From positions 1 through 64,000 of the forward strand of contig NZ_JABAIH010000014.1 of assembly GCF_012641395.1 (NCBI RefSeq): DNA of 64,000 nucleotides, in the 5' to 3' direction. Below are positions 53,005-62,633 of the stretch, one piece after another. Under the pieces are notes generated by a model, which was not told where the DNA came from, did no database searches, and saw only the letters and a program-made list of their open reading frames with translations. This stretch comes from Rhizobium sp. P32RR-XVIII. Its GTDB lineage: Bacteria > Pseudomonadota > Alphaproteobacteria > Rhizobiales > Rhizobiaceae. Both the position numbers and the translations under genes were made by a program. Each line of letters begins with the position of its first letter. The stretch's first letter is position 1.

Positions 53005-53637
53005 TTGGCGTGGGATGAAACTTCGGTCTGGCTGAACGGCGCCGGCAACGAGCGGCTGTATCAGCGGCTTCTCGATGAGGCCCAGGACGCTCCTTCCCGC
53101 AACTCGCGTCGGAAAAAGATCGTCAAACCGCAGGAAATGCCCTGGGAAATGTCCCGGCAGGGTCTGCTCAAGCATCTCATCAACGAGAACATGAACACCC
53201 GCATGGAAACCGTCGATGCGTATATGCAGATCATTCCGCCCGGCTCCCGCTCGGGCAAGCATCGGCATCTCGCCGAGGAATGCGTCTATGTTCTCGAGGG
53301 CCGCGGCTACGATATCCATCAGGACTGCGATGTCGAAATTACCGATTCCTTCGAATGGGTTCCCCAGAAGGAAACCAAGCGCTTCGAGTGGGAGGCGGGG
53401 GACGTCGTCTACATTCCCCCAAACACGATCCATCAGCACTTCAACCTGCAGCCGGATCGTCCGGTGCGGTTGATCTCCGCAACGAACCGTATCTTCAAGC
53501 AGATCGGATTGAATACGCTCGACCAATTGGAAGATGCGCCGGAATTCAATCCGAGGGTCACGCTGACCGACGACATCGTGCGCGAATATCTGAGGGGCAC
53601 ACGTCAGCCTGCTGGGCATATTCCCGGACGCCCGTGA
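53005..53637 (+). CDS. Cupin-domain protein 2
   Basis: 210 residues from a TTG at 53005, chosen because GGGAGG lies 8 bases upstream and no ATG or GTG in frame is better placed. Cupin motif 1 is SGKHRHLAEECVYVLEGRGY and motif 2 is PPNTIHQHFNLQ. About 18 residues are inserted between the motifs compared with cupin 1. An N-terminal basic segment (PSRNSRRKKIVKPQEMPWEM) precedes it. It is co-transcribed with cupin 1, one base after its stop. A hairpin terminator follows at 53701. Confidence 0.85.
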   Translation: MAWDETSVWLNGAGNERLYQRLLDEAQDAPSRNSRRKKIVKPQEMPWEMSRQGLLKHLINENMNTRMETVDAYMQIIPPGSRSGKHRHLAEECVYVLEGRGYDIHQDCDVEITDSFEWVPQKETKRFEWEAGDVVYIPPNTIHQHFNLQPDRPVRLISATNRIFKQIGLNTLDQLEDAPEFNPRVTLTDDIVREYLRGTRQPAGHIPGRP

Positions 53638-53644
53638 TGGAAAG

Positions 53645-53688
53645 GCATGATCTGCGACACGCAAAAATCACGCGATCGCGGATCATGC
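53645..53688. repeat. Palindromic GCATGATC-type intergenic repeat
   Basis: GCATGATCTGCG (53645-53656) and CGCGGATCATGC (53677-53688) pair in 11 of 12 positions (one G-U) across 20 bases. The GCATGATCcg...cgGATCATGC outline resembles small palindromic elements I recall as abundant between rhizobial genes. It lies just 8 bases after the cupin 2 stop. Matching to a named family was not possible without a search. Confidence 0.55.
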
Positions 53689-53700
53689 TTTAGGTGTCTT

Positions 53701-53730
53701 CGCTACCATGATCACGGTAGCGCTATTTTC
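53701..53730 (+). terminator. Terminator of the cupin operon
   Basis: CGCTACC (53701-53707) and GGTAGCG (53716-53722) form a 7-base stem with an 8-base loop, followed by CTATTTTC. It lies 64 bases after the cupin 2 stop, on its strand. Short but with a T-run. Confidence 0.6.
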
Positions 53731-53763
53731 GACCCTCAAGTCACGCAGCATTGCCTCATAAAA

Positions 53764-53793
53764 ATGGCCCGGCCATCGGAATGGCCGGGCCAT
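53764..53793 (-). terminator. Terminator of the EutA/ABC operon
   Basis: ATGGCCCGGCCAT (53764-53776) and ATGGCCGGGCCAT (53781-53793) form a perfect 13-base stem with a CGGA loop. On the minus strand it is followed by TTTTATGAGG, giving a U-tract. It lies 22 bases past the stop of the binding protein gene at 53815 and ends that operon, facing the cupin operon terminator. Confidence 0.8.
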
Positions 53794-53814
53794 CTTGCTC
53801 TGCACTATACGGTG

Positions 53815-54864
53815 TCAGCCCGGATTTCCTTGTAGCACGATCTTGTCGTAAAGCGGCTCCCACTTGGAGGCGTTGTCGAGCTTGTCCGCCGGATCGGCGA
53901 TCTTCAGCTCGATGGATTCGAGCGGTGATTTCACCTTGGTCGACGTCGGAATATAGTTGAGCGAGGTCAGGATCGGTTGGCCCTGGCTGATCATGTAATC
54001 GGAAAAGAGCGCGGCGGCGTTCGGATGCGGAGCGGTCTTGACGACACCGATGCCGTTAGCGCGGGCGATTGCCGGCTCCAGTGCAAACCAGTCGATCGGG
54101 GCGCCATCGCTCTTTGCCTGCACCGGCATGTAGTTGTAGAGCGTCAGACCGAGCGGCACTTCGCCGGCGACGACCAGATTGTTCAGCAACGAATGCCCCT
54201 TACGGACGGAAAGGCCGTTGGTCTTCACCAGATCGCGGAAGTACTGCAGCCCCTTGTCCTCGCCCATCGTCTCGACGACCGACGTGAACCAGTCGATGTC
54301 CTCGGCTTCGAAGCCGAGTTTGCCCTTCCATTTGGGGTCGAGCAGATCCGCATAGGTTTTGGGCAGATCCTCCTTCTTCACTTTGTCCGTGTTATAGGCC
54401 TGAACCCATACGGAAAGCAGGGTGCTGACCCACTCCTTGTGCTCGGGCACCGCGCCCTTGAGCAGATCGGCGTAATACGGCGACTCCGTCTTCTGCAGGA
54501 GGCCTTCCCGGTGAAGCGCCTCCATCTCGGGCGCGCTGATGTGGATGCTGTCGACGGTTGCGCGCCCCGCCTTCTGTTCCTGCACGACGCGCTGAAGAAC
54601 GTCATCGCCGCTCGCGCGCCAAGTGGTGACCTTGATGCCGTATTTGTCCTCGAACGGCTTGATCAGCGGCTCGAGGTCGTTCTGAGCAATCGACGTATAG
54701 AGCGTCAGCTCGCCTTCGGCCTTGGCGGCCGCCTCCAGCTTCGCCTCGCGGTCGGGGGCCGTCGACGTCAGCAGCGAGTCGTCGGCCTGTGATGGTATGG
54801 CGAAACTTGCGGCCAGCAGCGAAGACGCGGTCGCAAGCATGAAAAGACGCCTCTGCAATTTCAT
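53815..54864 (-). CDS. ABC transporter substrate-binding protein, iron/spermidine-type (SBP copy A)
   Basis: 349 residues from the ATG at 54864 (GAGGAG upstream); the longer frame to 54960 is spurious. A signal peptide (RRLFMLATASSLLAASFAIPSQA) is followed by ASPs typical of Fbp/PotD-like family 1 receptors: GELTLYTSIAQNDLEPLIKPFEDKYGIKV. It is homologous to copy B at 56201: SGDDVLQRVV against SSEDVLQRGV, LDPKWKGKLGFEA against LDPQWKGKLGVEA, and TNGLSVRKGHSLLNNLV against TNGLSVRSGHTLLTNLV. Two receptors flank one ATPase. The ligand is unknown. Confidence 0.88.
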   Translation of the reverse strand: MKLQRRLFMLATASSLLAASFAIPSQADDSLLTSTAPDREAKLEAAAKAEGELTLYTSIAQNDLEPLIKPFEDKYGIKVTTWRASGDDVLQRVVQEQKAGRATVDSIHISAPEMEALHREGLLQKTESPYYADLLKGAVPEHKEWVSTLLSVWVQAYNTDKVKKEDLPKTYADLLDPKWKGKLGFEAEDIDWFTSVVETMGEDKGLQYFRDLVKTNGLSVRKGHSLLNNLVVAGEVPLGLTLYNYMPVQAKSDGAPIDWFALEPAIARANGIGVVKTAPHPNAAALFSDYMISQGQPILTSLNYIPTSTKVKSPLESIELKIADPADKLDNASKWEPLYDKIVLQGNPG

Positions 54865-54978
54865 TCTGTTCTCCTCTTCTTTCTTCTTTGAACCCGCCTT
54901 CACTCCATTGCAGGCGGGTTTGTCGTGATTGACCGTCTCCAAACAGGTCATCGACCGCACGAATGGCCGAGGCTGCGA

Positions 54979-56085
<1,107 letters not shown>

Positions 56086-56200
56086 GACGGTTTTCTCCTC
56101 ATTGCGGGATTGCAGAGACGACATCCACACCCGCCGATCGGGATGTCCGGCCAAAAGCAACTGATCTCCCGCAGCGGCGATCCGCTGCGGGAGCGAGTAT

Positions 56201-57286
56201 TCACTTCTTCTGAAGAACGATCTGATCGAAGAGGTCCTGCCACTTCTTGCCTTCGTCGAGCACGATCTTGGAATCGATCACATCCAGGCGGACACCTTCG
56301 GGCAGCGGGAAAAGCGCAACGTTCGTGGGCGTGAAACCTCGCTTGGCGAGGATCGCTTGCGCATCGGTCAATTCGAACTCATAGAAAAGCAGGGCCGCAT
56401 TCGGATGAGTTGCATGACTCGAAATGCCGATGCCGTTCACGCGGGACGGAATGGGCGATATGCCGAAGGAATCCACCGGCGCGCCGTCCTGCTTCAACTG
56501 CTCGGCCTTGTATTGGTAGACCGTCATCGACAGCGGCACTTCGCCCGATGCGACGAGATTGGTCAGCAACGTATGGCCGGAACGGACGGAAAGACCGTTC
56601 GTCTCGCTGAGCTTGCGGAAGAAGTCGATCCCTTCCTGCTCGGAGGGAAACCGTTTGATGACGGCCGCCATCCAGTCGGAATCCGAGGCCTCGACGCCGA
56701 GCTTGCCCTTCCACTGCGGATCGAGGAAATCGGTCCACTTCTTGGGCGCGGAAGCAGCGTCGACGAGGTTGGTGTTAAAGGCCGACGTAATCACGTTCAG
56801 GCGCGTGCCGACCCAACCGTGATGTGGGGACACGGCCTCCGGCAGCATCTGCTTGAAGGTCGGCGAAGAAATGGGCTGCAGGACGTTTTCGCGCGTCAGC
56901 GCTTCGAGCTCCGGACCGTTCGTCTCGAAAACGTCGGCGGTGTAGCGGCCGGCCTTGGTTTCGGTCACGCCACGCTGAAGCACGTCTTCAGAGCTGCCAC
57001 GCCATATCTCGACCTTGATACCGTATTTTGCGGTGAAAGCATCCGTCAGCGCGGTCATGTCGTCGACTGGTGCGGAAGTGTAGACCGTAAGCGTACCTTC
57101 CTGCTTGGCGCCGGCAACCAGTTTCTCCATACGATCCGCCCCTTCATACTTGGCGAGATCGGCAATGGTCGACTGGGCAAAGGACGGCGCCGCGGCGAGC
57201 AGCGAGCCGGCCGCTACGGCGGCCATTCCAAGGCAGTGGAGCCAGGCGGACCGGCCGCCCTTGCTCCGGGTTGAATCCATGCTCAT
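56201..57286 (-). CDS. ABC transporter substrate-binding protein, iron/spermidine-type (SBP copy B)
   Basis: 361 residues from the ATG at 57286, with a very strong GGAGGAGG ribosome site; the frame to 57388 is spurious. Signal peptide LGMAAVAAGSLLAAAPSFAQ. The mature domain has GTLTVYTSAPVDDMTALTDAF and EGIDFFRKLSETNGLSVRSG. It is clearly paralogous to copy A, with many identical blocks. No Tyr-rich iron site as in FbpA can be assigned, so an organic ligand is at least as likely as iron. Confidence 0.88.
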   Translation of the reverse strand: MSMDSTRSKGGRSAWLHCLGMAAVAAGSLLAAAPSFAQSTIADLAKYEGADRMEKLVAGAKQEGTLTVYTSAPVDDMTALTDAFTAKYGIKVEIWRGSSEDVLQRGVTETKAGRYTADVFETNGPELEALTRENVLQPISSPTFKQMLPEAVSPHHGWVGTRLNVITSAFNTNLVDAASAPKKWTDFLDPQWKGKLGVEASDSDWMAAVIKRFPSEQEGIDFFRKLSETNGLSVRSGHTLLTNLVASGEVPLSMTVYQYKAEQLKQDGAPVDSFGISPIPSRVNGIGISSHATHPNAALLFYEFELTDAQAILAKRGFTPTNVALFPLPEGVRLDVIDSKIVLDEGKKWQDLFDQIVLQKK

Positions 57287-57344
57287 TTCTTTCCTCCTCC
57301 ATTGTGGCCGGGACAGCAGCCGGCTCTCTGATGTTTTTGGCTGT

Positions 57345-58457
57345 CTATTTCGACGGCAGGTCCGCAAGTTCCGCCTCGTAGGCGGCATCCATGCGGGGGG
57401 TCAGGCCGTTCTTGGCCAGCGCGTCGGCGAATGTCGTTCGCACAATCGAGCTCTCGTCGGCATAGTCGATCTGGTCGCCCCCGAGGCGCCGGCTGATCCA
57501 GGCTTTCGGCACACCCTGCGCATTTCGGATCGAGACGACCTCATGCTTGAAGGCGAGGTAGCGGGCGGGCGTCGTACCGGTGTTGAAGTGCTGGTGGAAC
57601 CACATGTTCGGCGGCACGATCAGCGTCCCGACTTCCCAGTCGTAGCGCTTGGGCTCCTCGCCTTCCGGCCACATCAGCGAATAACCTTCGCCGCTCAGGA
57701 TGATGACGTAGGCGCCCGGCCCGTGGGCATGTCCCTTCTTGTAGGTGCCGACCGGGAACTGCGAGATATGGCTGTTCATCGAGCCCTTCGCCATGTTGAA
57801 GCGGATATGGCCGCCGCCCGCACCGCGCTCCTTGGCACTGATCAAAGGCAGGCTGACGGCGTCCGCGACGAAGTTTGTCTGAAGCAGAAGGCCCTTCTGC
57901 TCGCCCTTGTTGCTGAAGTAATCGGGCTCACCGGCAAAACGGTTCGGGAAGTCGTGCTTGCTATTGAAAACGAAATCGAGATCTTCGTAGAGATTGATGA
58001 TCGGCGGCGCGTTAGTGACGCCGATGTAACGCGCCGGCTGCTGGCCGGACCCGTTGAAATGCTGGTGCCAGGTATTGAGCGGGATGGCGAAGAGCGATCC
58101 GGCCTGCCACTCGAAGGTGATCCTCTGGCCGGCGTCGTTCCAGACCGTCGTCGAGCCGCGCCCCTCGAGCACGAGGACCATTTCCTCGTAGAGCTGGCGA
58201 TGAGGCGCAAGCTTCCCGCCTGCGGGAATTTCCATGACGTAGCTGTCATTGGACGTGCGGGAGGCGTCGTGGTTGACGAACACGGCATTGCCGCCCCGCC
58301 GCGCCCAGGGCTTCAGAGGCACGGTCCTCAGATTGCGCACGTAAAGGGCGGGGATGATGTCCAGCCCCTCGTCCCGAATCCAGCGTGTGTAAGGCGTTTC
58401 CTTCTCGGTCGCGAATTTCTTCGCCAAATCTTCCGAAACGAGTGCGTCTTTCGCCAT
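57345..58457 (-). CDS. Double-cupin protein (gentisate 1,2-dioxygenase-like fold)
   Basis: 370 residues from the ATG at 58457 (AAAGGAAG upstream). Two cupin domains: the N-terminal has PHRQLYEEMVLVLEGRGS and NTWHQHFNGS (about residues 85-145), and the C-terminal has GHAHGPGAYVIILSGEGY and NMWFHQHFNTG (about 240-300). In the N-domain the first motif reads HxQ instead of HxH. In the C-domain HxH and the last His are kept but the Glu is absent, as in some dioxygenases of the gentisate/salicylate group. The enzyme could cleave an aromatic ring. Overall length is right for that group. Confidence 0.8.
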   Translation of the reverse strand: MAKDALVSEDLAKKFATEKETPYTRWIRDEGLDIIPALYVRNLRTVPLKPWARRGGNAVFVNHDASRTSNDSYVMEIPAGGKLAPHRQLYEEMVLVLEGRGSTTVWNDAGQRITFEWQAGSLFAIPLNTWHQHFNGSGQQPARYIGVTNAPPIINLYEDLDFVFNSKHDFPNRFAGEPDYFSNKGEQKGLLLQTNFVADAVSLPLISAKERGAGGGHIRFNMAKGSMNSHISQFPVGTYKKGHAHGPGAYVIILSGEGYSLMWPEGEEPKRYDWEVGTLIVPPNMWFHQHFNTGTTPARYLAFKHEVVSIRNAQGVPKAWISRRLGGDQIDYADESSIVRTTFADALAKNGLTPRMDAAYEAELADLPSK

Positions 58458-58495
58458 TGGGGCTTCCTTTCAATGCGTTAGTTAAATGAAATGGC

Positions 58496-60235
58496 TCAGC
58501 TCTCGCTGACGCCGAAACGGCGGCCGACGAGCTGTGCGATGATGACGATTACAAAGAGTGCGGCGATCAGCATGACGCCGAAGGCCGAGAGTTCGACATA
58601 TTGGCCGTTCTGCCAGAGCTCCCAGATCACGATCGAGACGACTTCCGAACCGGAGCTGTAGAGAAGCACGGAACTGGACAATTCGCGGACGGAAACGACG
58701 ACCACGTAGATCCAGCCGGCGAGCAGGCCGGGTTTCAGGAGCGGCAGCAGGATGCGCCAGAAGGTGGTGAGCCAACCAGCTCCGCTCATCGCCGCGGATT
58801 CCTCGAGCTCCTTATGAATCTGCAGCATCGAGGTCATGTTGTAGCGCATGCCATAAGGCATGAAGCGCGTGACGTAGGCGATCAGCATGATCCAGAGCGT
58901 GCCGTAGATGCCGATGTCGAGGTAGAGGTAGCAGATCATCACCGACAGGCCGAGGACGAGGCCTGGGAAGACCATCGGCAGCGAGGCGAGATTGTCGAGC
59001 AGCCAGCGGCCGGGCAGCTTGGTGCGCACGACGATCCAGCAGATCACCGAGGTCATCAGCATGACCAGCGCCGCCGATCCCAGCGACAGGATGAGGCTGT
59101 TGATGACGGCGCGGTCGACCGTCGGGTAATTGATCATCTTGATATAGGCGGCGAAGGAAATGTTCTTCAGCGCCGCATAACTCGGCACGCTGTAGTATTT
59201 CTGCAGCGACGACCAGAGCAGCACGAGGAACGGCAGCACGACGACCAATAGGGTGTAGAAGACCAGGACGATGGCGGCCGGAACGCGCCAGACGCCGAGA
59301 TCCATCGGCCGCGGGCGAAAGCCCTTGCCCGTCACCGTCGAATAGCGGCTGCCGCGGGCAACCAGCCGGGACTGGAAATAGATGCCGAAGGAGGCGATCG
59401 CCAGCAGCGTGATGGCATAGGCAGAAGCGAGGCCGACATTGCTCGGGTATTCGTGGATCGCCTTGTAGATCGACGAGGTGAAGACCTGGATACCGACAGG
59501 CAATCCTAGAAGCGCCGGCACTTCGAAGGATTCAAGCGAGCGGACGAACAGGATCAGGAACGAGCCCAGAACCGCCGGCCAGGCCAGCTTGAAGGTGATC
59601 CGCATCGCAATCTGCGGGATGGAGGCCCCGCTCATCATCGCCGACTCTTCCAGCGACGGATCCATGGCGCGGAAGGCGGCCGACATCAGCAGGAAGGCGA
59701 CCGGGGAGTAGTGCAGGCCGTCGACCCAGATCATTCCGCCCATGCTGTAGACGTCGAAAATCGGGTCCTGAATGCCGAAAATGTTGCGCGCGAGCAGGTT
59801 GAAGATGCCGATCTTCGGGCTCGCCAGCATGATCCAGGCGACCGTGAAGAGGATGCCTGGGATAACGAGCGGCACAATCGCCGCCGCGTAGAAGAGCATT
59901 TTGAACGGCGTGTTGGTCCGCTCATTCAGCCAGGCCAGAAAGCCGCCCACGACGAGCGCGAGAGTGGCAGTGCCGAAAGCGAAGACGACCGAGTTGACGA
60001 AGAGGCTGAAAGTCTCGGGATTGGTGTAGGCCTCGATATAATTGCCGAAGGTCGCAACGGCAGGCGACGCTGCGGTGCCAGGCGTCAAGAAGCTCTGCCA
60101 GACCAGAAAAACAAGCGGCACGAGCGCCAGCCAGGCAACGGCCGCCACGACAATACCGATGACAATCCATTTGGCATCGAAGCGTGGAGTTCTCAGCGAA
60201 GCCGACTGCCCCGCATACTCCTGTTCGATCGTCAT
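58496..60235 (-). CDS. ABC transporter permease, two fused permease domains (Fbp/Sfu class)
   Basis: 579 residues, GGGAGG 8 bases upstream of the ATG. About 12 membrane spans in two homologous halves. Each half has an EAA loop: EESAMMSGASIPQIAMRITF near residue 200 and EESAAMSGAGWLTTFWRILLP near 480. FbpB-type permeases have this fused architecture. It forms the whole channel for the importer encoded downstream. The N-terminal 40 residues are cytoplasmic and polar. It lies between EutA-like and double-cupin genes. Confidence 0.9.
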   Translation of the reverse strand: MTIEQEYAGQSASLRTPRFDAKWIVIGIVVAAVAWLALVPLVFLVWQSFLTPGTAASPAVATFGNYIEAYTNPETFSLFVNSVVFAFGTATLALVVGGFLAWLNERTNTPFKMLFYAAAIVPLVIPGILFTVAWIMLASPKIGIFNLLARNIFGIQDPIFDVYSMGGMIWVDGLHYSPVAFLLMSAAFRAMDPSLEESAMMSGASIPQIAMRITFKLAWPAVLGSFLILFVRSLESFEVPALLGLPVGIQVFTSSIYKAIHEYPSNVGLASAYAITLLAIASFGIYFQSRLVARGSRYSTVTGKGFRPRPMDLGVWRVPAAIVLVFYTLLVVVLPFLVLLWSSLQKYYSVPSYAALKNISFAAYIKMINYPTVDRAVINSLILSLGSAALVMLMTSVICWIVVRTKLPGRWLLDNLASLPMVFPGLVLGLSVMICYLYLDIGIYGTLWIMLIAYVTRFMPYGMRYNMTSMLQIHKELEESAAMSGAGWLTTFWRILLPLLKPGLLAGWIYVVVVSVRELSSSVLLYSSGSEVVSIVIWELWQNGQYVELSAFGVMLIAALFVIVIIAQLVGRRFGVSES

Positions 60236-60287
60236 TCACATCCTCCCGATTATTTCTGCCTAGTGGAACCCGCCCCCCGGCTGCGGC

Positions 60288-62057
60288 TTACCGTTGACGT
60301 AGACCGCTTTTTTCCGTGGCGACGCCATGCGAATGCGCCTCGCCGCCATGATGGTGATGGTGGTGACCATGGTCGTGATCATGACCATGATGATGATGGT
60401 CATGGTCATGGTCATGACGATGCCCGCCGGTGGCGGAGCCGCTTTCACTCCATTCGCGGTGATGAATGCGCTGCGGCCGGTCGACCGTCGCTTCCGCCTC
60501 GCTGAAAACCAGGGACTTTACAGTCACCGGGACCGTTCGCGACGGCAGCCGGACACGCCCGAGGTCAAGGAAATCGAAATCGTGCAGCGACAGTCCATCG
60601 AGGACAAGGACGTCTTCTTCTACGCCAAGCTCCTCCTTGAGGATCGCACCGAGCGTCATCGCGACATCCCCATCGAGCATCACAAGGATGGGGCGATCGA
60701 TGACTGCCGACTTCAGTGCTTCTGCGAGCGCCCGGATGCGGCCATATTCAGGTTCGCCGGCCCATTCAAAGGCCAGCGCAAACTCGACACCGCTGCTGTC
60801 TATGTCGAAAAGCTGCAGGTGGCGTGCAATTGCCGCGGCAACGGCCTGCGCATCGATTTCGCCCGAGAGATCGACGGGCGGGCGCAGCACCTGAAGATTG
60901 CGGCGCGGCAGCAGCCTGCCGGGATCGGAAATGAAGGACGTGCTGCCACTCAGCTGCACGCTGTATTCCGATGCGCCGAGCGCCGTGGCGCGGATGCACT
61001 CGCCTGCATCGAGCAGAGGCCAGGGCAGGACACCTTGATCGAGCCTCGCGCGCAAGGCTCTTCCGAGCCGGCGGCCGAGATCGCCGAAGTCGCGCTCTTC
61101 CCGCCCATAGAGATATTCGCCGACGCCGCCCGAGAAGATCAGGCCATCGATCTTGCCAAGCACCGGCAAGCGTTCGGTTAGGAAGAGATGCATGACCGAC
61201 GGCTGAGGCTGCGGATCGGCAATCGCCGAGAGCAAGGTATCGGCCATGACGGCGGCGATATGATCGAGATCGGAGGATGAAACGGTGTCGCCCTCGCTCC
61301 AGTCGAAGCCCGCCTGGCGCGCGTGATGGCGGCCCGCGGGATCCAGCCGGACGATGCGATTGTTCTCGTCGACGACGATGAGGCGCCCGCCGACATGGAC
61401 GGCCGCCGTGGCAACGACCTTACCGTGCTCGATCAGGCCGAGTTTTGCCGTGCCGCCGCCGATATCGACATTAAGGAGGCGCGTCTGGTCGTCATAGGAT
61501 CGGCGGGCAGCGCCCGAACCATACGCTGCGAGCATCGACTCCATGTGATGACCGGCCGTGGCGCAGACGAACTGTCCGCCCTTGGACGCGAGAACCGCAG
61601 CGATGGCGCCGGCGTTCTCGCGGCGCAGAGCCTCGCCGGTCAGGATCACCGCACCCGTATCGATCTCATCCGGCGAGAGACCGGCGGCCGCATAGGCTTG
61701 GTCGATGATCTCCCCGAGCGCCCGCGCATCGATCAGTGTCTCGTTTTCATAGGGCGTGAACTGCACGGTCGACTGGAAAAGCGTGTCGCGCGCGACGATG
61801 ATATAGCGGCTGGTAAGATCCTCGCCGCTGCGGCGCAGGTGAATGGCCGAGAAAATAACTTGCGTGCCGGAGGACCCGATATCGATCCCCACACTTTTCA
61901 GAAAGACGTTGTCCTGCAGCCAGATCGGATTGTCTTCGAGCGCTCCGATCGGGCCTAAATCATCATGGTCGTGATCGGAATCCGGCCCGTGCTCATGACT
62001 GAATGAATCCTCGTAACGATGGTCGTCCAGCGTATGGCTTTTCGTCTCACTCGTCAT
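60288..62057 (-). CDS. eutA: EutA-like ASKHA-fold protein (ethanolamine ammonia-lyase reactivase family) with His-rich tail
   Basis: 589 residues from the ATG at 62057 (AAGGGAGG upstream); first gene of its operon. EutA landmarks: SVGIDIGSSGTQVIFSA near 55, AVILTGEALRRENA near 145, GQFVCATAGHHMESMLA near 168, LLNVDIGGGTAKLGLIEHGK near 200 and HVGGRLIVVDENNRIV. The fold binds ATP, and EutA reactivates B12-dependent ethanolamine ammonia-lyase. No eutB or eutC is in the window. Residues 544-580 form a His/Asp-rich tail with 19 His, and residues 8-35 are also His/Asp-rich. It resembles metal-storage tails of nickel/cobalt/zinc chaperones. Confidence 0.85.
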   Translation of the reverse strand: MTSETKSHTLDDHRYEDSFSHEHGPDSDHDHDDLGPIGALEDNPIWLQDNVFLKSVGIDIGSSGTQVIFSAIHLRRSGEDLTSRYIIVARDTLFQSTVQFTPYENETLIDARALGEIIDQAYAAAGLSPDEIDTGAVILTGEALRRENAGAIAAVLASKGGQFVCATAGHHMESMLAAYGSGAARRSYDDQTRLLNVDIGGGTAKLGLIEHGKVVATAAVHVGGRLIVVDENNRIVRLDPAGRHHARQAGFDWSEGDTVSSSDLDHIAAVMADTLLSAIADPQPQPSVMHLFLTERLPVLGKIDGLIFSGGVGEYLYGREERDFGDLGRRLGRALRARLDQGVLPWPLLDAGECIRATALGASEYSVQLSGSTSFISDPGRLLPRRNLQVLRPPVDLSGEIDAQAVAAAIARHLQLFDIDSSGVEFALAFEWAGEPEYGRIRALAEALKSAVIDRPILVMLDGDVAMTLGAILKEELGVEEDVLVLDGLSLHDFDFLDLGRVRLPSRTVPVTVKSLVFSEAEATVDRPQRIHHREWSESGSATGGHRHDHDHDHHHHGHDHDHGHHHHHHGGEAHSHGVATEKSGLRQR

Positions 62058-62633
62058 GCCACCTCCCTTTCCATCGCCGAAACCGACACAAACGCCGGCA
62101 CACACGGCCTTTGCGGCCGTTGCTCGCGACAATCGATTCTTTAAATTGCGGCCCGCGGCCGCATCGGGCCGCAAAGCGCTTATCTCAAAGGCCACCGCAT
62201 CTATCGAACGACCGCCTCACTGCGCTTCCTCCAAAGCGCATTCCCGGCCTTATTAAGTTTCGAGTGAAAGCGCGGACAGTCGCGCCTGCCATTTTCAGCG
62301 CCGCCGTTCCTGCCTGTCTATGAAGGCCTCGATGACAAAAGCCTATAGAGATGCTGAACGGCTGTCCAAGATCGTTCAGCAATGCAAGACATAACTTTTT
62401 TGCCGTAGCGATCAGGTCTGATCGCGTCCTTCGAGCCGAAGCCTGCGCAAGTTAGTGCGGGCGCAAGCGATGTCTATTTCGAGAGGCGAAACAATATGAC
62501 CTGTCACCAAGTCACCTCTTTGGCCATTGCATAAAACTTATACCTTGCCACGCTTATCACTATTAGACACGCACCTCTGACCTTGTGACAATTGCCTCAT
62601 GCCCAGGGAGACTGGGGCTAGAGGAGGAACATC
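62058..62633. other. Divergent intergenic region, EutA operon / TctC-type gene
   Basis: 576 bases with no credible gene. TGTCAC at 62502-62507 and GTGACA at 62585-62590 are inverted half-sites about 80 bases apart, and GTCACC follows at 62511. They may bind a dimeric regulator controlling either direction. The AT-rich part near 62515-62580 is the likely promoter of the TctC-type gene. No cobalamin riboswitch-like B12 box was recognised. Confidence 0.4.
62146..62174 (-). promoter_or_regulatory. Leader hairpin upstream of the EutA-like gene
   Basis: TTGCGGCCCG (62146-62155) and CGGGCCGCAA (62165-62174) form a perfect 10-base stem with a 9-base loop, 88 bases upstream of the EutA-like start on the minus strand. 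Read in that direction it is followed by TTTAAAG, a weak U-tract. It could attenuate transcription or simply be the end of an upstream transcript; the sequence does not decide. Confidence 0.45.

Noticed and set aside
60330..60430. Runs of CAT/ATG triplets looking like a microsatellite or CRISPR-like repeat
   Set aside because: No spacer/repeat periodicity. The repetition is explained by the His/Asp-rich tail codons of the EutA-like gene on the minus strand.
62058..62633. Cobalamin riboswitch upstream of the EutA-like gene
   Set aside because: No B12-box-like segment or the expected multi-helix layout was recognised on the minus strand; only one simple hairpin is clear.
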